64,000 nt of DNA from Brachyhypopomus gauderio (GCF_052324685.1 NC_135212.1:11233504-11297503); one strand, 5' to 3'. Positions 24,602 to 37,621 are shown, counted from the first letter of the stretch. Program-made: numbers and translations. The notes: generated by a model from the letters alone, not told the origin.

Positions 24602-24741
24602 TAGCCCAGCCCACAGGAGGAGTCTAACCCACAGGAGGAGCCCAGCCCACAGGAGTAGCCCAGCCCACAGGAGGAGCCCAGCCCACAGGAGAAGCCCAGC
24701 CCACAGGAGTAGCCCAGCCCACAGGAGTAGCCCAATCCACA
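24602..24741. repeat. 18-bp minisatellite
   Basis: About eight copies of CCCAGCCCACAGGAGTAG with small variants. Because 18 is divisible by three, the minus strand reads as a CGLGYS hexapeptide repeat, which is not evidence of a protein. Confidence 0.85.
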
Positions 24742-27700
24742 GTCTCTCAAGGTTCACCATCACTCTGCTTCTTGTTTTAGTGAGGATCTCTGTCCATGTG
24801 CTGTAGATGGCCCAGTGTAAAGCACTTAAAGCCAGAGCTTTGCTGAGCCTTCTGATGTGTGAGGACTGGTTACTTATTGTTTCATTTATTTATTTTGGAA
24901 AGCAAAAAGGAATGTAGGCTACTTTTTCTGCTCGAAGTGGAGCTGTGGTCCATGTGGGCTTCGTTGCCAGGGTGTGGGCAGGAGGGTTGGCATCCTAAGC
25001 CAGGCTCGCTCCGACTCTCCCGGGCCGAGCGCGCGGAAGGCCGTGTGATTTCCCCGTAGCCGGCCGCGCTCCTCGCCGCGCATGCCGTCACGTCCCTGTG
25101 CTGCTCTCGGGAGCCGTCCTGGGAGCCCGTTATTAGGAGCAGACCTCCCGCAAACTCGCCTGCCAATTTTAGGCGAGCTTTCGCAGGAGAGACTTGCCCT
25201 AATTTCAATCATGCACTTAAATTGTGGCTCGTCTCGTGTGGAGTCTTGCAGCTGCACAAAATCAATATGGAACCAAAAAGAGAAAATCTGATCTTTTATA
25301 ACAAACGTTTGAAGCAAGGCCCAAAGGTCAATACTGACTCTATCTGGATTTTCATGGAGAGAAGAAATCCAATCTCTTCTCCACCATTGTCCTTCAGTTC
25401 AAGCCTCTAACGTCTGGGTCCCTTCAGCCGGATCACGTGGGGGTGAACTCGGGTGATCACCCCGCCCAGCCCAGCATAGCGATCAAATAAATAATGGGGC
25501 GACACTCTGACACCCACCATTCTGTCGAGTCCACCTGTAATGAATGAGGGTGTTAACATTCTTCATCACCCCCTCCTCCTCCTCCTGTTGCTAATGATAC
25601 ATCATCGCACCCTTTCTCCATCGACTGGATCATTTACTTCCTCACTCTCCATCACTCCCGTTTCACGCTCTGAATCCCTGCTAGTTAATGGCTTCCCTGT
25701 CTCTCCAACACCTTGTGTTTACTTCCATACATAAATTGACGGCAACCCTGTGGCACCTCGGGCTTCCTCCCTCGCCACGGCAACAGAGCCTGGTTTTTAA
25801 TTCGTGCTTAAATGGCGCTCGACACACACAGCTTGTTTGATAATTGACTTCACTCAGCTGAAGGGAGGGATGATTAGATCCGAATATCACTGCTGGCGCG
25901 TGCCGGCGTGCGCGCGCGCGTGTGTGTACGCGCGTTGTTTTTGGTTCTATTAGGGTCTGATGCAGCGGAAGAAAGGAGAGGCAGGCGCTACGTTTCTGCG
26001 TTAATATCAGGCGCAGATCATGCATGAAATTAAATACAGAAAGTTTCCAAAGTACTCGCTGATGATCTGTCTTAATTAGCCAGCAGAATTTCTTGGATCT
26101 CAGTTCTGAAATGATCCAGAAGTTCCTGCAGCTTAGTAGCTGACTAAGTTGCAATATTTCCCAGTTGCACAAAAGAGGGCCCAAACTGATTTCAGGATGA
26201 TTGCAACTAATTGGGGTCCCAATTTGGCTTTTTTTCCTCCTGCTTCTGAAATGCCTGCCGAAATCATGTTACTTGTTTCAACATTTTCAGATCAGCAATA
26301 AGAATTTACCATAGTCACAGTTATACATCTCTGAGAAACATTCCTGGAGGTTAAAGGTGGTTTTCGATCATGTTGGTGGTCTGTGAGATTTATGTATCTT
26401 CATGCATCTCACCAGGCCACCGGAGTAACCTCCCCGTCCGTCCCACAGCTCCCACAAGGTCCTCACGCCGTTAGCGATCCTGGCAACTCATGAATGCTGA
26501 CACCGTGTCCGAGGACAGCAGAGAATATCAAGTGAGTGTTTTCACGAGGGAGGCTCTCTATCTTCAGATCTGAACGTCAGAGTGAACAACGGTTCGCCAT
26601 TCGCTGGGAGCGTGGGGCGAGGTTTTGAAGGCCGGACATTAATAGACTTTAAGGCTCTGGTGATCTCCCAGCAGAACCACAAACCACTCAGTAAGCAATA
26701 AGCCGGCGTGGCTGTGCCTAATAACCCCGCCTCTCTTTAACGAACCCCTAAACGAACCGTTTAATGAACCCCTTAACCCCTGGATGCCGTGACAGAAGAA
26801 CACAGTCATAAATTCCTGATACAACTCTGCAAGGCTGCAGTTCTCATGATGTGTATATTTCATGTTTGTGCATGTATTTGGTCCCAGTCCTAAACACCTG
26901 GTAGATTTATGAGGGAGGGCTGTAGTTGGAAGGCTGGAAGCCGTGGTGCTGCTCGACTTGGCAACTCCCTAATTGGTGCCTCAGTCGTGGTCTTTGCTGA
27001 GGTCAGGACTTTTCTTCCCTCCTCTTTCTGAAAGCCTGGAAATGTGTCGAGGATGCATTTTTCACAAAGCTGCTTCTCTATCCCTTTCTATCTCTCCTTG
27101 AGTCTCTGTTGAAGTCTCTCTCTCTCTCTCTCTTGCCCTCTCTTCTCGACGACCTCACTCAGCGCTTTGTATTTTCCTGTGGGTATGATGTCTCTCCTCT
27201 ACAGGTAATCACCTCTGATTTGTCAGCATTCTTGTTGCCGATTCATAAAAAATAAGCTTGCGCCTGCAGAAGACGCCCGCCTCAGACACACACGCTTGAG
27301 CCCCTCAGGGATGGCCTCTGCCCCACACACACTCACACACACTCTCAAACCCGTCATTGCTGGTCTCTGACACCCCCACAACACACACACACAATCACTC
27401 ATACCTCAGGGCCATTGCCCCCACATTGCCCCCACTCGGTACTGCTCTTCAGAGACCTTGGACCCAGGGCTGGGAGGCCAGGGTAGCGTGGAAGCAGACC
27501 GTGGACATTAGTTTTGCTGTGGGGTAAGACATCGAGCACCATCTTCTCCCACTGGAAGTTTCAAAACTCTGTGACAAGGTGTGGGCGAAGCAGGAGCAAG
27601 TGTGTGGGCGCGACTCGCAGGAAGAGGTGAGCGATGTTCGCTGTGGGCAAATCCCTGATCAGCCATGTTAGTACAGAAAAGAAAGAATCAAAGAGCCAAA

Positions 27701-27749
27701 ACTGGAATACAAAGAGTCAAAGGTGGGAGCACAACGAGAGAAAATCTAC
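24742..27749. other. Non-coding stretch, no recognised gene
   Basis: Mixed-composition sequence. A CpG-rich part at about 25000-25150 and a stretch at about 25780-26160 with several homeobox-like TAAT/ATTA cores could be regulatory. I find no exon with a recognisable domain. Confidence 0.3.
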
Positions 27750-28940
27750 AAGCAACCGAGAAGAGAAAATTGTGGACACGTGATCAAAACAACGGAGAAG
27801 AGTAAACTGTAGACACGTGATCAAAACAACGGAGAAGAGTAAACTGTAGACACGTGATCAAAACAACGGAGAAGAGAAAACCGTAGACACATGATCAAAA
27901 CAACAGAGAAAAGAAAACCGTAGACACGTGATCAAAACAATGGAGAAGAGTAAACTGTAGACACATGATCAAAACCATGGAGAAGAGTGAACCGTAGACA
28001 TGCAATCAAAACAACGGAGAAGAGGGAACCGTAGACATGCAATCAAAACAATGGAGAAGAGTAAACCGTAGACATGCAATCAAAACAACAGAGAAAAGAA
28101 AACCGTAGACACGTGATCAAAACAATGGAGAAGAGTAAACCGTAGATACTTGATCAAAACAACGGAGAAGAGGAAACCGTAGACACGTGATCAAAGCCAT
28201 GGAGAAGAGTGAACCGTAGACATGCAATCAAAACAATGGAGAAGAGTAAACCGTAGACATGCAATCAAAACAATGGAGAAGAGTAAACCGTAGACATGCA
28301 ATCAAAACAACAGAGAAAAGAAAACCGTAGACACGTGATCAAAACAATGGAGAAGAGTAAACTGTAGACACGTGATCAAAACAATGGAGAAGAGTAAACT
28401 TTAGACACGTGATCAAAACAATGGAGAAGAGTAAACTGTAGACACGTGATCAAAACAATAGAGAAGAGTAAAGTGTAGACACGTGATCAAAACAATAGAG
28501 AAGAGTAAAGTGTAGACACGTGATCAAAACAATGGAGAAGAGTAAACTTTAGACACGTGATCAAAACAATGGAGAAGAGTAAACTGTAGACACGTGATCA
28601 AAACAATAGAGAAGAGTAAACTGTAGACACGTGATCAAAACAATGGAGAAGAGTAAACTGTAGACACGTGATCAAAACAACGGAGAAGAGAAAACTGTAG
28701 ACACGTGATCAAAACAATAGAGAAGAGTAAACTGTAGACACGTGATCAAAACAATGGAGAAGAGTAAACTGTAGACACGTGATCAAAACAATGGAGAAGA
28801 GTAAACTGTAGACACGTGATCAACACAATGGAGAAGAGTAAACTGTAGACACGTGATCAAAACAATAGAGAAGAGTAAAGTGTAGACACGTGATCAAAAC
28901 AATAGCGAAAAGTAAACTGTAGACACGTGATCAACACAAT
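27750..28940. repeat. 37-bp minisatellite carrying CACGTG E-boxes
   Basis: About 32 tandem units of 37 bp (GTAGACACGTGATCAAAACA then ATGGAGAAGAGTAAACT). Roughly three quarters contain the palindromic E-box CACGTG; the remainder have CACATG, ATGCAA or similar. The left third is more diverged, while the right half (28330-28940) is nearly uniform, suggesting recent expansion. It lies about 5.3 kb upstream of the mafg coding start. Confidence 0.9.
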
Positions 28941-29580
28941 TTTCAATAACAGCAGCAGCGACGACCAACAAGGAGCATCAAACCGATCAAATACACATAA
29001 TTGGTGTAAAACAGGACACATGCAAACTACACAGGCAACGCTGACCAGAAACGAGAAACACGGGACACAAGGCGGGAATACACGCGGCAACGGTCGCCAG
29101 AGCGAATCGTAACCACGCACTGAAATCGCCATGATGACAAGCGAGGGAAACCGTGACGAGCTCTTTTCTGAAAGCGAAAGGCATGTAACCAGCTGCCATT
29201 TTAGCGCTGATGTGAAACGGAGTTTAACTGAAACTCAAAGTTCCCTTTGGCCTTGCTGCTGATGGACTGTAATTATTTTATGATCATGTGTTACCTTCAG
29301 GAATCTCGCATTTATGGTTTCTAATATTAATGTTGAAGATACAGCTTTGTTTTTTTGACAGCCTTGGCAGTGGCAGTTTGGTCACTGTCCACACTCACGG
29401 CTCACCTGTCCTCGCTCACGGCTCACCTGTCCACGCTCAGGTTCACCTGTCCATGCTCTTAAATTGTATGTCTGTCTATGGTTATTTGTGCTTCTTGGCA
29501 AATGTCTAACTTGCAAAACACTAGTTAATGATATTTACTCCTGTAGTTTAGTAGTAGTCTGACTCAATGGTATCTTGTAT
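28941..29580. other. Non-coding stretch
   Basis: No exon recognised. A short degenerate repeat of CTCACGGCTCACCTGTCC occurs at about 29392-29460 and again at about 29706-29760. Confidence 0.4.
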
Positions 29581-29594
29581 TCTGGCCTATCCTT

Positions 29595-29705
29595 ATTTTT
29601 TCCTAGGATGAATTCTGTGATCAGATGCAAAGCACTTTGTAAGTCGCTCTGGATAAGAGCATCTGCTAGATTCCATAAATGTAAACGTAAATGTAAATGT
29701 AAATG
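29595..29705 (+). repeat. LINE/SINE 3' tail of L2 type
   Basis: AAGCACTTTGTAAGTCGCTC continuing as TGGATAAGAGCATCTGCTA and ending in GTAAATGTAAATG is the widespread teleost L2-type 3' tail with its short tandem terminus. Only the end of the element is recognised; the 5' limit is unclear. Confidence 0.7.
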
Positions 29706-30395
29706 CTCACGGCTCACCAGTCCACGCTCACGGCTCACCTGTCCACGCTCAGACGCACCTGTGGGCTTGCCGTCTTTCGTTCACTGGCTTTTATGGCCCA
29801 TTTTCCTTAGACATCCTTTATCTCTTTATTATAGCCCTGCTGTCCCAACACATCACCACTGTGAGCAGGATGTGTTCAGGTAGCAGGCTGCTGTCTGCCC
29901 AGCGAAAAACAACGACGTGTGTTACTGCGATGTTACCGAGCCTGAGAAACGTATGTCAGCTCAACACCCACAGCTGTGATTCAAGTGTACAGGCTGGCCT
30001 GCCGCCCACATGGTTCAGTCAGCAGCGGTCTGGAGGTCAGAAACTGACCAGTAATGAACATCTCAGTGTACGTGCTGGTCTGCTGTCGGTATAGTTCAGT
30101 CAGCGGTGGTCCAGTGGTTAGAGACTCACCAGTAATGACCAGCGGAGGAGGAGGCAGATGTGTCTGTGGAGGCTGTGGTGCCTGATGGTGTGGAGACTAA
30201 GTCCAGGTACACTGAAGGGACTTCGGATAAGCTGACTGTGAGAATAGAGCAATATATGGGGAGTGATACACAGAGAGAGAGCAATATATGGGGTGTGATA
30301 CACAGCACAGACATGTTGCTTTCAGAAGACAGCAAAGAATACCTTTGTATTCCAGGAATAAATATATCACTGAAGAGTTTGTTTATGCACAGCAG

Positions 30396-30421
30396 GACAC
30401 ACACACACACACACACACACA
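30396..30421. repeat. (CA)n microsatellite
   Basis: Short CA run. Confidence 0.85.
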
Positions 30422-30654
30422 CGGACACACACATTCATGATTTAGGCCACTTATATGCAGAGCTGTTTCCAGAATATCTGTTTTGTTAAAGTGTTTGTGA
30501 TAATGTTGGTTAAAGACACTGCAGAACTGAATTCTCTTTCACAGAATCAATTCCCTCCAAACAAAGCTCTCCTTGAATTGAATTACTCTTGTATTGATTT
30601 ATTTTTGAATCAGCTGTTACCGCTGAATCATAAATGGGAACATTTCACTGTTGG

Positions 30655-31415
30655 GCCAGTTGTTAGTGCCCCAGAGTTGTGTAGTGTGTCTCACAGCACC
30701 CACAGGTGGTTAGACAGTTATGTAGTTTGTCTCACAGCACTCACATGGGGGTTAGACATTTATGTAGTATGTCTTACAGCTCCTACAGGGGATTATTGAA
30801 TGTTTTATAGCACCCACAGGGGGTTAAATAGTTATATAGTATGTCTTATAGCACTCAATGGGATTAGATAGTTATGTAGTATTTTTACACCACCCACAGG
30901 GGATTAGGTAGTTATGTAGCATGCATCATAGCACCCACTGGGACTAGATAGTTATGTACTATGTATCAAAGCACCTACAGGGAATTAGACAGTTATATAG
31001 TATGTCTTAACGCATCCACAGAACATTTAACAGTAATGTGGTATGTCTTATAGCACACTTCAGGGGATTAGATAGTTATTGCATGTCTTATAGCTCTCAT
31101 AGGGATTACAGTTATATAATATGTTTTACATTACCCATAGGACATTAGACAGTTATGTAGTATATAATATGTCTTAAAGCACCCACAGGGAATTAGACAG
31201 TTATGAAGTGTGTTTTACAACACCTACAAAGATTAGATTAGCTTTACAGCACCTTAAAGGATTAGACTGCTATGTTGTATATTTTACAGCACCCACACGG
31301 ATTAGACAGTTGTGTAGCATGTCATTCAGCACTCACATACGTTTAGATAATTATGTAGCATGTCTCACCGCACCCACGGGGGGTTAGACTGTTATGTAGT
31401 GTGTCTTATAGCACT
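30655..31415. repeat. Degenerate ~40-bp tandem repeat
   Basis: Around 18 diverged copies built on AGCACCCACAGGGGATTAGA followed by CAGTTATGTAGTATGTCTT. Copies differ in length and sequence, so this array is older than its neighbours. Confidence 0.75.
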
Positions 31416-31658
31416 CAGAGAGGACTGATAATCACTAACTCTGCTCAGTGACTGTGAAGATATTTGAATGGTCATCGAGGTAATGGGGGTGGGGGGAACA
31501 CAAAGCTTCACCTGCCATCAAGATCTACATGTGGCACTGCAGAGACATGATCCTGAGACCCTGTAATGGGTCACCCGTCCAGGCCTCCTGGGACACCTTT
31601 ACCTCTGGACGGTTCTTTCTAAATGACCAGTGCAGAGTGGCATTACCCAACAGGCTCT

Positions 31659-32868
31659 GGTACAGGTGGAGGTGAGAGGTGGATGGTACGGGTGGAGGTG
31701 AGAGGTGGATGGTACGGGTGGAGGTGAAAGGTGGATGGTACGGGTGGAGGTGAGAGGTGGATGGTACGGGTGGAGGTGAGAGGTGGATGGTACGGGTGGA
31801 GGTGAGAGATGGATGGTACGGGTGGAGGTGAGAGGTGGATGGTACGGGTGGAGGTGAAAGGTGGATGGTACGGGTGGAGGTGAGAGGTGGATGGTACGGG
31901 TGGAGGTGAGAGGTGGATGGTACGGGTGGAGGTGAAAGGTGGATGGTACAGGTGGAGGTGAAAGGTGGATGGTACAGGTGGAGGTGAGAGGTGGATGGTA
32001 CAGGTGGAGGTGAGAGATGGATGGTACGGGTGGAGGTGAGAGGTGGATGGTACGGGTGGAGGTGAGAGGTGGATGGTACGGGTGGAGGTGAGAGGTGGAT
32101 GGTACAGGTGGAGGTGAGAGATGGATGGTACGGGTGGAGGTGAGAGATGGATGGTACGGGTGGAGGTGAGAGGTGGATGGTACAGGTGGAGGTGAGAGAT
32201 GGATGGTACGGGTGGAGGTGAGAGGTGGATGGTACGGGTGGAGGTGAGAGATGGACGGTACGGGTGGAGGTGAGAGGTGGATGGTACGGGTGGAGGTGAG
32301 AGATGGATGGTACAGGTGGAGGTGAGAGATGGATGGTACGGGTGGAGGTGAGAGGTGGATGGTACGGGTGGAGGTGAGAGATGGATGGTACGGGTGGAGG
32401 TGAGAGATGGATGGTAAGGGTGGAGGTGAGAGATGGATGGTACGGGTGGAGGTGAGAGGTGGATGGTACGGGTGGAGGTGAGAGGTGGATGGTACGGGTG
32501 GAGGTGAGAGGTGGATGGTACGGGTGGAGGTGAGAGGTGGATGGTACGGGTGGAGGTGAGAGATGGATGGTACGGGTGGAGGTGAGAGGTGGATGGTACG
32601 GGTGGAGGTGAGAGGTGGATGGTACGGGTGGAGGTGAGAGGTGGACGGTACGGGTGGAGGTGAGAGGTGGATGGTACGGGTGGAGGTGAGAGATGGATGG
32701 TACGGGTGGAGGTGAGAGATGGACGGTACGGGTGGAGGTGAGAGGTGGATGGTACGGGTGGAGGTGAGAGATGGATGGTACGGGTGGAGGTGAGAGGTGG
32801 ATGGTACGGGTGGAGGTGAGAGATGGATGGTACGGGTGGAGGTGAGAGGTGGATGGTACGGGTGGAGT
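31659..32868. repeat. 26-bp minisatellite
   Basis: About 46 near-identical copies of GGTGGATGGTACGGGTGGAG plus GTGAGA. As 26 is not divisible by three and the unit has no minus-strand stop, all reverse frames stay open. That yields spurious 486- and 438-residue Pro/His/Ser-rich frames on the minus strand. Confidence 0.95.
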
Positions 32869-33186
32869 CGAGAGGTGGGAGCCGAGGTTTGGGTCATCAC
32901 AACGGTGCAGTTCATAGGTCAAAAGGCATCCGTACATCCCGGCTCTATTCTGAAGGCAGAAGGCCAAACAGAGGGCAGCTGGCACAGCGAGTTGCTCCTC
33001 CCTCAGATTCCCTAGCCGGACACGAGGGAGGGTGGGGGTTTAGGTGGGGGGGTGGAGGCGGGTGGGTGGAGGCACACAGTGGATGCTCAAGTGGAGCACT
33101 GCTGGAGATGGAGACCAGCTGTGCGCTGTTGGGGACGGTGTGTTTGGCAGCCAGTGGCATGAGTCCACTGAGCCAGCACCACAGCC

Positions 33187-33187
<1 letters not shown>

Positions 33188-33242
<55 letters not shown>

Positions 33243-33302
33243 GGCTCTGCCTGTGTGACTCCACTCTTGCTGTGACCCAGCTGTTTCAGATCCCTCCAAT
33301 AC

Positions 33303-33362
<60 letters not shown>

Positions 33363-33414
33363 TTCAAGCACATCACCACACAGCTTAGCACAGTTCATCA
33401 GATAAGCTTTCTGC

Positions 33415-33452
<38 letters not shown>
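33188..33452. repeat. Cluster of (TG)n and (CA)n microsatellites
   Basis: TG run at about 33188-33241, CA run at about 33304-33359 and another at about 33418-33452. Neighbouring TG and CA tracts are complementary and could form a hairpin. Confidence 0.9.
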
Positions 33453-33455
<3 letters not shown>

Positions 33456-34098
33456 ATACTCTGAGTTCTAAACCTCGTTGTGAAATCTGCTGGTTTTGCA
33501 CATTTGTAGCTGAACTACTCCTTAAATCGCTGACCTCTTGTTTATTCAATATTAGGTCAGCATAGACCTACATGGCCATAATTCCCTAAAATAAAGAGCT
33601 AATAATTTGTCCTGCTGCACCCATGATCTCCGCCCAACTGCTTGTGCCTAATGCTCAGAGCTGCTTCACCCCTCTGTGATTAGTTTCTTATTTTGATGAG
33701 TGACACACACGGCTACTGCTCCACTCCCGCACTGTGGGAGGAGGGAGCCGCCTATAAACACTGGCCTGATGAAGGAACCTTCTGCTAGAGATTTCATATC
33801 CTTACAAAAAGCAGAAAACTTTAAATGCATTTTGCTGCTTGTAATTTGAAGTCTCTCTGGTGTGCTTGTAAAAAAAAACCTGCCTGAGACTTTAATGGAT
33901 GTTAGTGTTTGTAGCAGTGTGTGCTCACACTCATATTGCTTGAATGGTTTTCTTTCTCTCCAGGTTTTTTTCTGTTCTGTTCCTGAACCGATTCAAATGA
34001 CCGGCTTGCTGCTAGTAAGACGGAAGATGAGAGTGCTCTAACCCTGATAACGGAAAATCCATTTTTGTCAAATTATATGTGCATTTGAAAAGAAGTGT

Positions 34099-34190
34099 TA
34101 GTGAACCATGGTTGTTAGTGAACCATGATTGTTGGTGAACCACGGGTATAAGTGATCCACGAGTATAAGTGAACCACAGGTGTAAGTGTC
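34099..34190. repeat. Short ~18-bp tandem repeat
   Basis: Five or so diverged copies of GTGAACCATGGTTGTTA-like units immediately upstream of the first mafg coding exon. Confidence 0.6.
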
Positions 34191-34248
34191 TGTCGTGTTT
34201 TGTCTTGACAGACCGTCTTGCAGTGCAACTTGGAGCGGCTCTCGTGGC

Positions 34249-34934
34249 ATGACTACTACAAACAAGGGACACAAAGCACTGAAGGCAAGTCTTACCCTGC
34301 CTGAGCTCCACCTGCCCTCGTAAGACACCTGTCAGCTGTCTGGCCACTTTCACTTCTGGCTTTCACTTATATGCACCACCTCTTTCTCCACCTATTTCTC
34401 ATGCCCCTCTGCCCTGCCCCGCCCATCCATCACCTTGGTCACTCCCCTTGCCCCACCCCCTGTCCTCCCCCCCACCCCCAGGTGAAGCGTGAGCCAGGTG
34501 AGAATGGCACGAGCCTCACGGACGACGAGTTGGTGTCGATGTCGGTGCGCGAGCTGAACCAGCACCTGCGTGGCCTCTCCAAGGAGGAGATCCTTCAGCT
34601 GAAGCAGCGGAGACGCACGCTGAAGAACCGCGGCTACGCCGCCAGCTGCCGCGTCAAGCGGGTCACGCAGAAGGAGGAGCTGGAGAAGCAGAAGGCGGAG
34701 CTACAGCGCGAGGTGGAGAAGCTGGCCTCCGAGAACGCCAGCATGAAGGTGGAGCTGGACGTGCTGCGCTCCAAGTACGAGGCTCTCCAGAGCTTTGCCA
34801 GGACTGTGGCCCGCGGGCCCGTGGCGCCCGCCCGGGGCCCCATCACCTCCATCGTCGGGCCCCTCATCCCGGGCAAGGTGGCCGCCACCAGCGTCATTAC
34901 CATCGTCAAATCCAAAACGGAGGCGCGGTCGTAA
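34249..34934 (+). CDS. mafg: Small Maf transcription factor MafG (two coding exons)
   Basis: Coding exons 34249-34284 ([12 protein letters not shown]) and 34482-34934 give 162 residues, the same as human MAFG. Small Mafs are nuclear bZIP proteins without a transactivation domain. They pair with CNC factors such as NRF2 or BACH at antioxidant/MARE sites, or act as repressive homodimers. Visible features are the SUMO-type motif VKRE at residues 13-16, the extended homology region around 25-50, the basic region with [14 protein letters not shown] near 60-75, a leucine zipper to about 120, and the MafG-type ending [18 protein letters not shown]. The intron (34285-34481) starts with GC, not GT: AAG|GCAAGT paired with CCCCAG. 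An acceptor (TTGACAG or TTGCAG, 34211-34221) precedes the coding exon, so upstream non-coding exons exist. I cannot tell which teleost mafg paralogue this is. Confidence 0.96.
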
Positions 34935-36032
34935 GGCCGCAGACGGGACGTTCTAAACGCTTTGGTCAGTACGTCCTTACTAAGCACAGGCTTCTGTTTT
35001 GAGCAAAAAAAATAAAATAATAATTCAATAAAAAAAGAAAAGAAAGTAAAAAGAAAAGAAAAAAGTCAGTCAGATACACTCTGTCCATCAGTGTGCTCTG
35101 CTAGGGGCCAAATATGATGGGTGTCTCTACCACGTAAGCATAGCTATAATGACTGTTCAAGTAGAAAGGATGCTCCCTACCAGGACACTTCTTGGTAGAT
35201 TTACGTGTGTGGATATTTTAGTGAAGGTGGATGTTCTCTTTTGTTGTAGTTTGTTTCGTTTAATTCCCTCATGTATCTGTACAGTTGGCTTGGTTTACCA
35301 CACCTGACTTAACTCACTGGATTTTGTGCTGATTACTGAGACCTTGATTAGCTGAATCAGGCGTGATGGAGAAGGAAGCATTGTGCCATCTACAGCAATC
35401 CTGCCACGTCACACAGACTTTCCACGGCTCTGTGGAGCTTCTCTCTCTGACGATCCACACCCCTGTGTCCCCCAGGTATGCCGTGATGGAATGGGCAATT
35501 AATGTTGTGTTTCACTTTTCATATTCTTGTGCTTGATGTCATCCACTGACCAATTTGTGAAAGGGATCAAAAAAACTAGAAGAGCTGTCACGGTTTGATA
35601 TAGCATGGTGAGAACATGGTGAAAACATGATGGAAACGGTCACCAAAGCTTCTTCAGGCTTCCTTAAAACAAGTTGGGGATGTGGAGGATTGTGGGTGGG
35701 AGGATTGTGGGTGGGACCTTAATGATTTTCAAGCATCTTTTGATTTATTCTGCTCTGAAATACGAAATCATCTCTTCAGACAGATAATGAGCCGGTGATA
35801 AAGTTTCAAAATATAATCAGAATATAACCTTAATCAGAATGTTATTTGGATTGTTAATTGGAATATAACGTCCCTTTGTTAGGAAACTGTTATGACTGTG
35901 ACACTGTGTCATCATTGGAAATTAACTGAATCCCAGCATGGATGCTATTTTAGAATTAGAATCAGGATTCTGGAATTTGATATGCAACTTTTCCAGCATT
36001 CTTTAGGCTTCTTGGTTGGCTGATTGGAAGAG

Positions 36033-36431
36033 AATACACACGCAAACCTGAATATATACACGTAAACCTGAACATACACATGTAAACCTGAACATACACA
36101 TAAACCTGAACATACACACATAAACCTGAACATATACATGTAAACCTGAACATATACATGTAAACCTGAACATATACACATAAACCTGAACATACACACG
36201 TAAACCTGAACATATACATGTAAACCTGAACATATACACATAAACCTGAACATACACACGTAAACCTGAACATACACATGTAAACCTGAACATACACATA
36301 AACCTGAACATACACACATAAACCTGAACATATACATGTAAACCTGAACATATACATGTAAACCTGAACATATACACATAAACCTGAACATACACACGTA
36401 AACCTGAACATATACATGTAAACCTGAACAC
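36033..36431. repeat. ~20-bp minisatellite with higher-order structure
   Basis: About 20 copies of AACCTGAACATACACACGTA with 18-bp and TATACATG variants. A block of about ten variant units (36071-36265) recurs in the same order at 36266-36430, so a multi-unit block was duplicated. Open minus-strand frames here (YVQVYMYMFRF-type) are artefacts. Confidence 0.9.
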
Positions 36432-36981
36432 TGTTGCACTTTCAGTTTCACATTTGTGCAGTCATGCTAATGGCAGTAATAGAGCCTTGGTAAATCCAGT
36501 GTGTGGGGGAATCAGTACTGGCTCAGTAGTAAGTGTTTCAGGGTGTTACAAGTTGACATCCTGGTCATTTCATCTGTTTTCCTTGGAACAGTCAAGGAAC
36601 AACTGTTGTTTTTGTTTTGTTTCCTGTTTCGTTCAATTCCATTTGTGGAATGATGTTTACAAGTTATATTCTAAAGAATATGACAAGGAGAGGCAATAAA
36701 TAATTAGTCTATATTTATGCATGGGAACGGTGAAGTCCAGTAGTTGTGTGCAGGGGTGATGTTCGCCTTTGTAGACACAAATTATGTTTGTCACGAGGGA
36801 GACTCCATAAAATAGAACAAACTGTTTTCCATGTTTTCTGACCTACAGGAGTGGAACTAGTGTTATACGTGGCTTTTTAAAAATATTTTGAGATAAATAT
36901 TCGTAAAGTGTGTTGGCAAATGTAAACTACTGAGCATTTTAGTTTAGTTTTGCCGTTCTAGAGCTGCAGGCATTTTATGTT

Positions 36982-37013
36982 TTTGTTTGTTTGTTTGTTT
37001 GTTTGTTTGTTTG
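36982..37013. repeat. (GTTT)n microsatellite
   Basis: About eight GTTT units. Confidence 0.85.
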
Positions 37014-37621
37014 TGTGTATGTGTGTGAATGAGTTAATCACAGTTATTCAAACACAAGTCCACACAAGCTTTACCACTGAATTATAACTAAGTGTTCTTT
37101 GATGTCTTTGTCTGACTAAAGTTTAGTTGTATTTTTCTTCCTCTTTTTGGTAAGAAAACCTTTTGTTATTCATAAGTAGAAAAATGTAAAAAAAAAGAAA
37201 AAGAAAAAAGAAAAACTTGAACTTGTTTGATATCAATTTTGCAATTGTACCAAAAGTGGCTTATTATTGAAGTGTGCTAGCTTTTCTAGTGACTAGGCGT
37301 GTAGCGTGGAGTGGAGAGTGGCGTGTTGTTGAAGTTACCAGGTGGCAGTGTCGTTCACTGTATTGTGTCCTGCTGTACTGTAAAAAAAAAAACAAACAAA
37401 AAAAAGATTTAGATGAGTCTCCGGTATAAGGCAGTGTACAGAAGGGAGTCACCATCCAGATTGGTTCCTTTTCATGTATTTTTTTAATATGATTTTTGGT
37501 TCACAATGCAAAATTGAATTCTTCCTCCCCGGGTCGTGCTTTATATTAAGTGTCATAACTGTGGCATGGCTAAGTCATCATTTTTGGCTAATGCAGCAAA
37601 CCTGATCCAAAAATCAGAGTT

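Noticed and set aside
27750..28940. Regular 37-bp units considered as a CRISPR array
   Set aside because: Units are contiguous with no unique spacers, and the sequence is vertebrate. It is a minisatellite.
31525..32985. 486- and 438-residue Pro/His/Ser-rich minus-strand frames
   Set aside because: Product of the 26-bp minisatellite, which lacks stops in all minus frames.
34371..34481. N-terminal extension of the mafg second coding exon ([15 protein letters not shown]...)
   Set aside because: This is the pyrimidine-rich end of the intron read as protein; the acceptor at 34480-34481 and the family sequence show the exon starts at VKREP.
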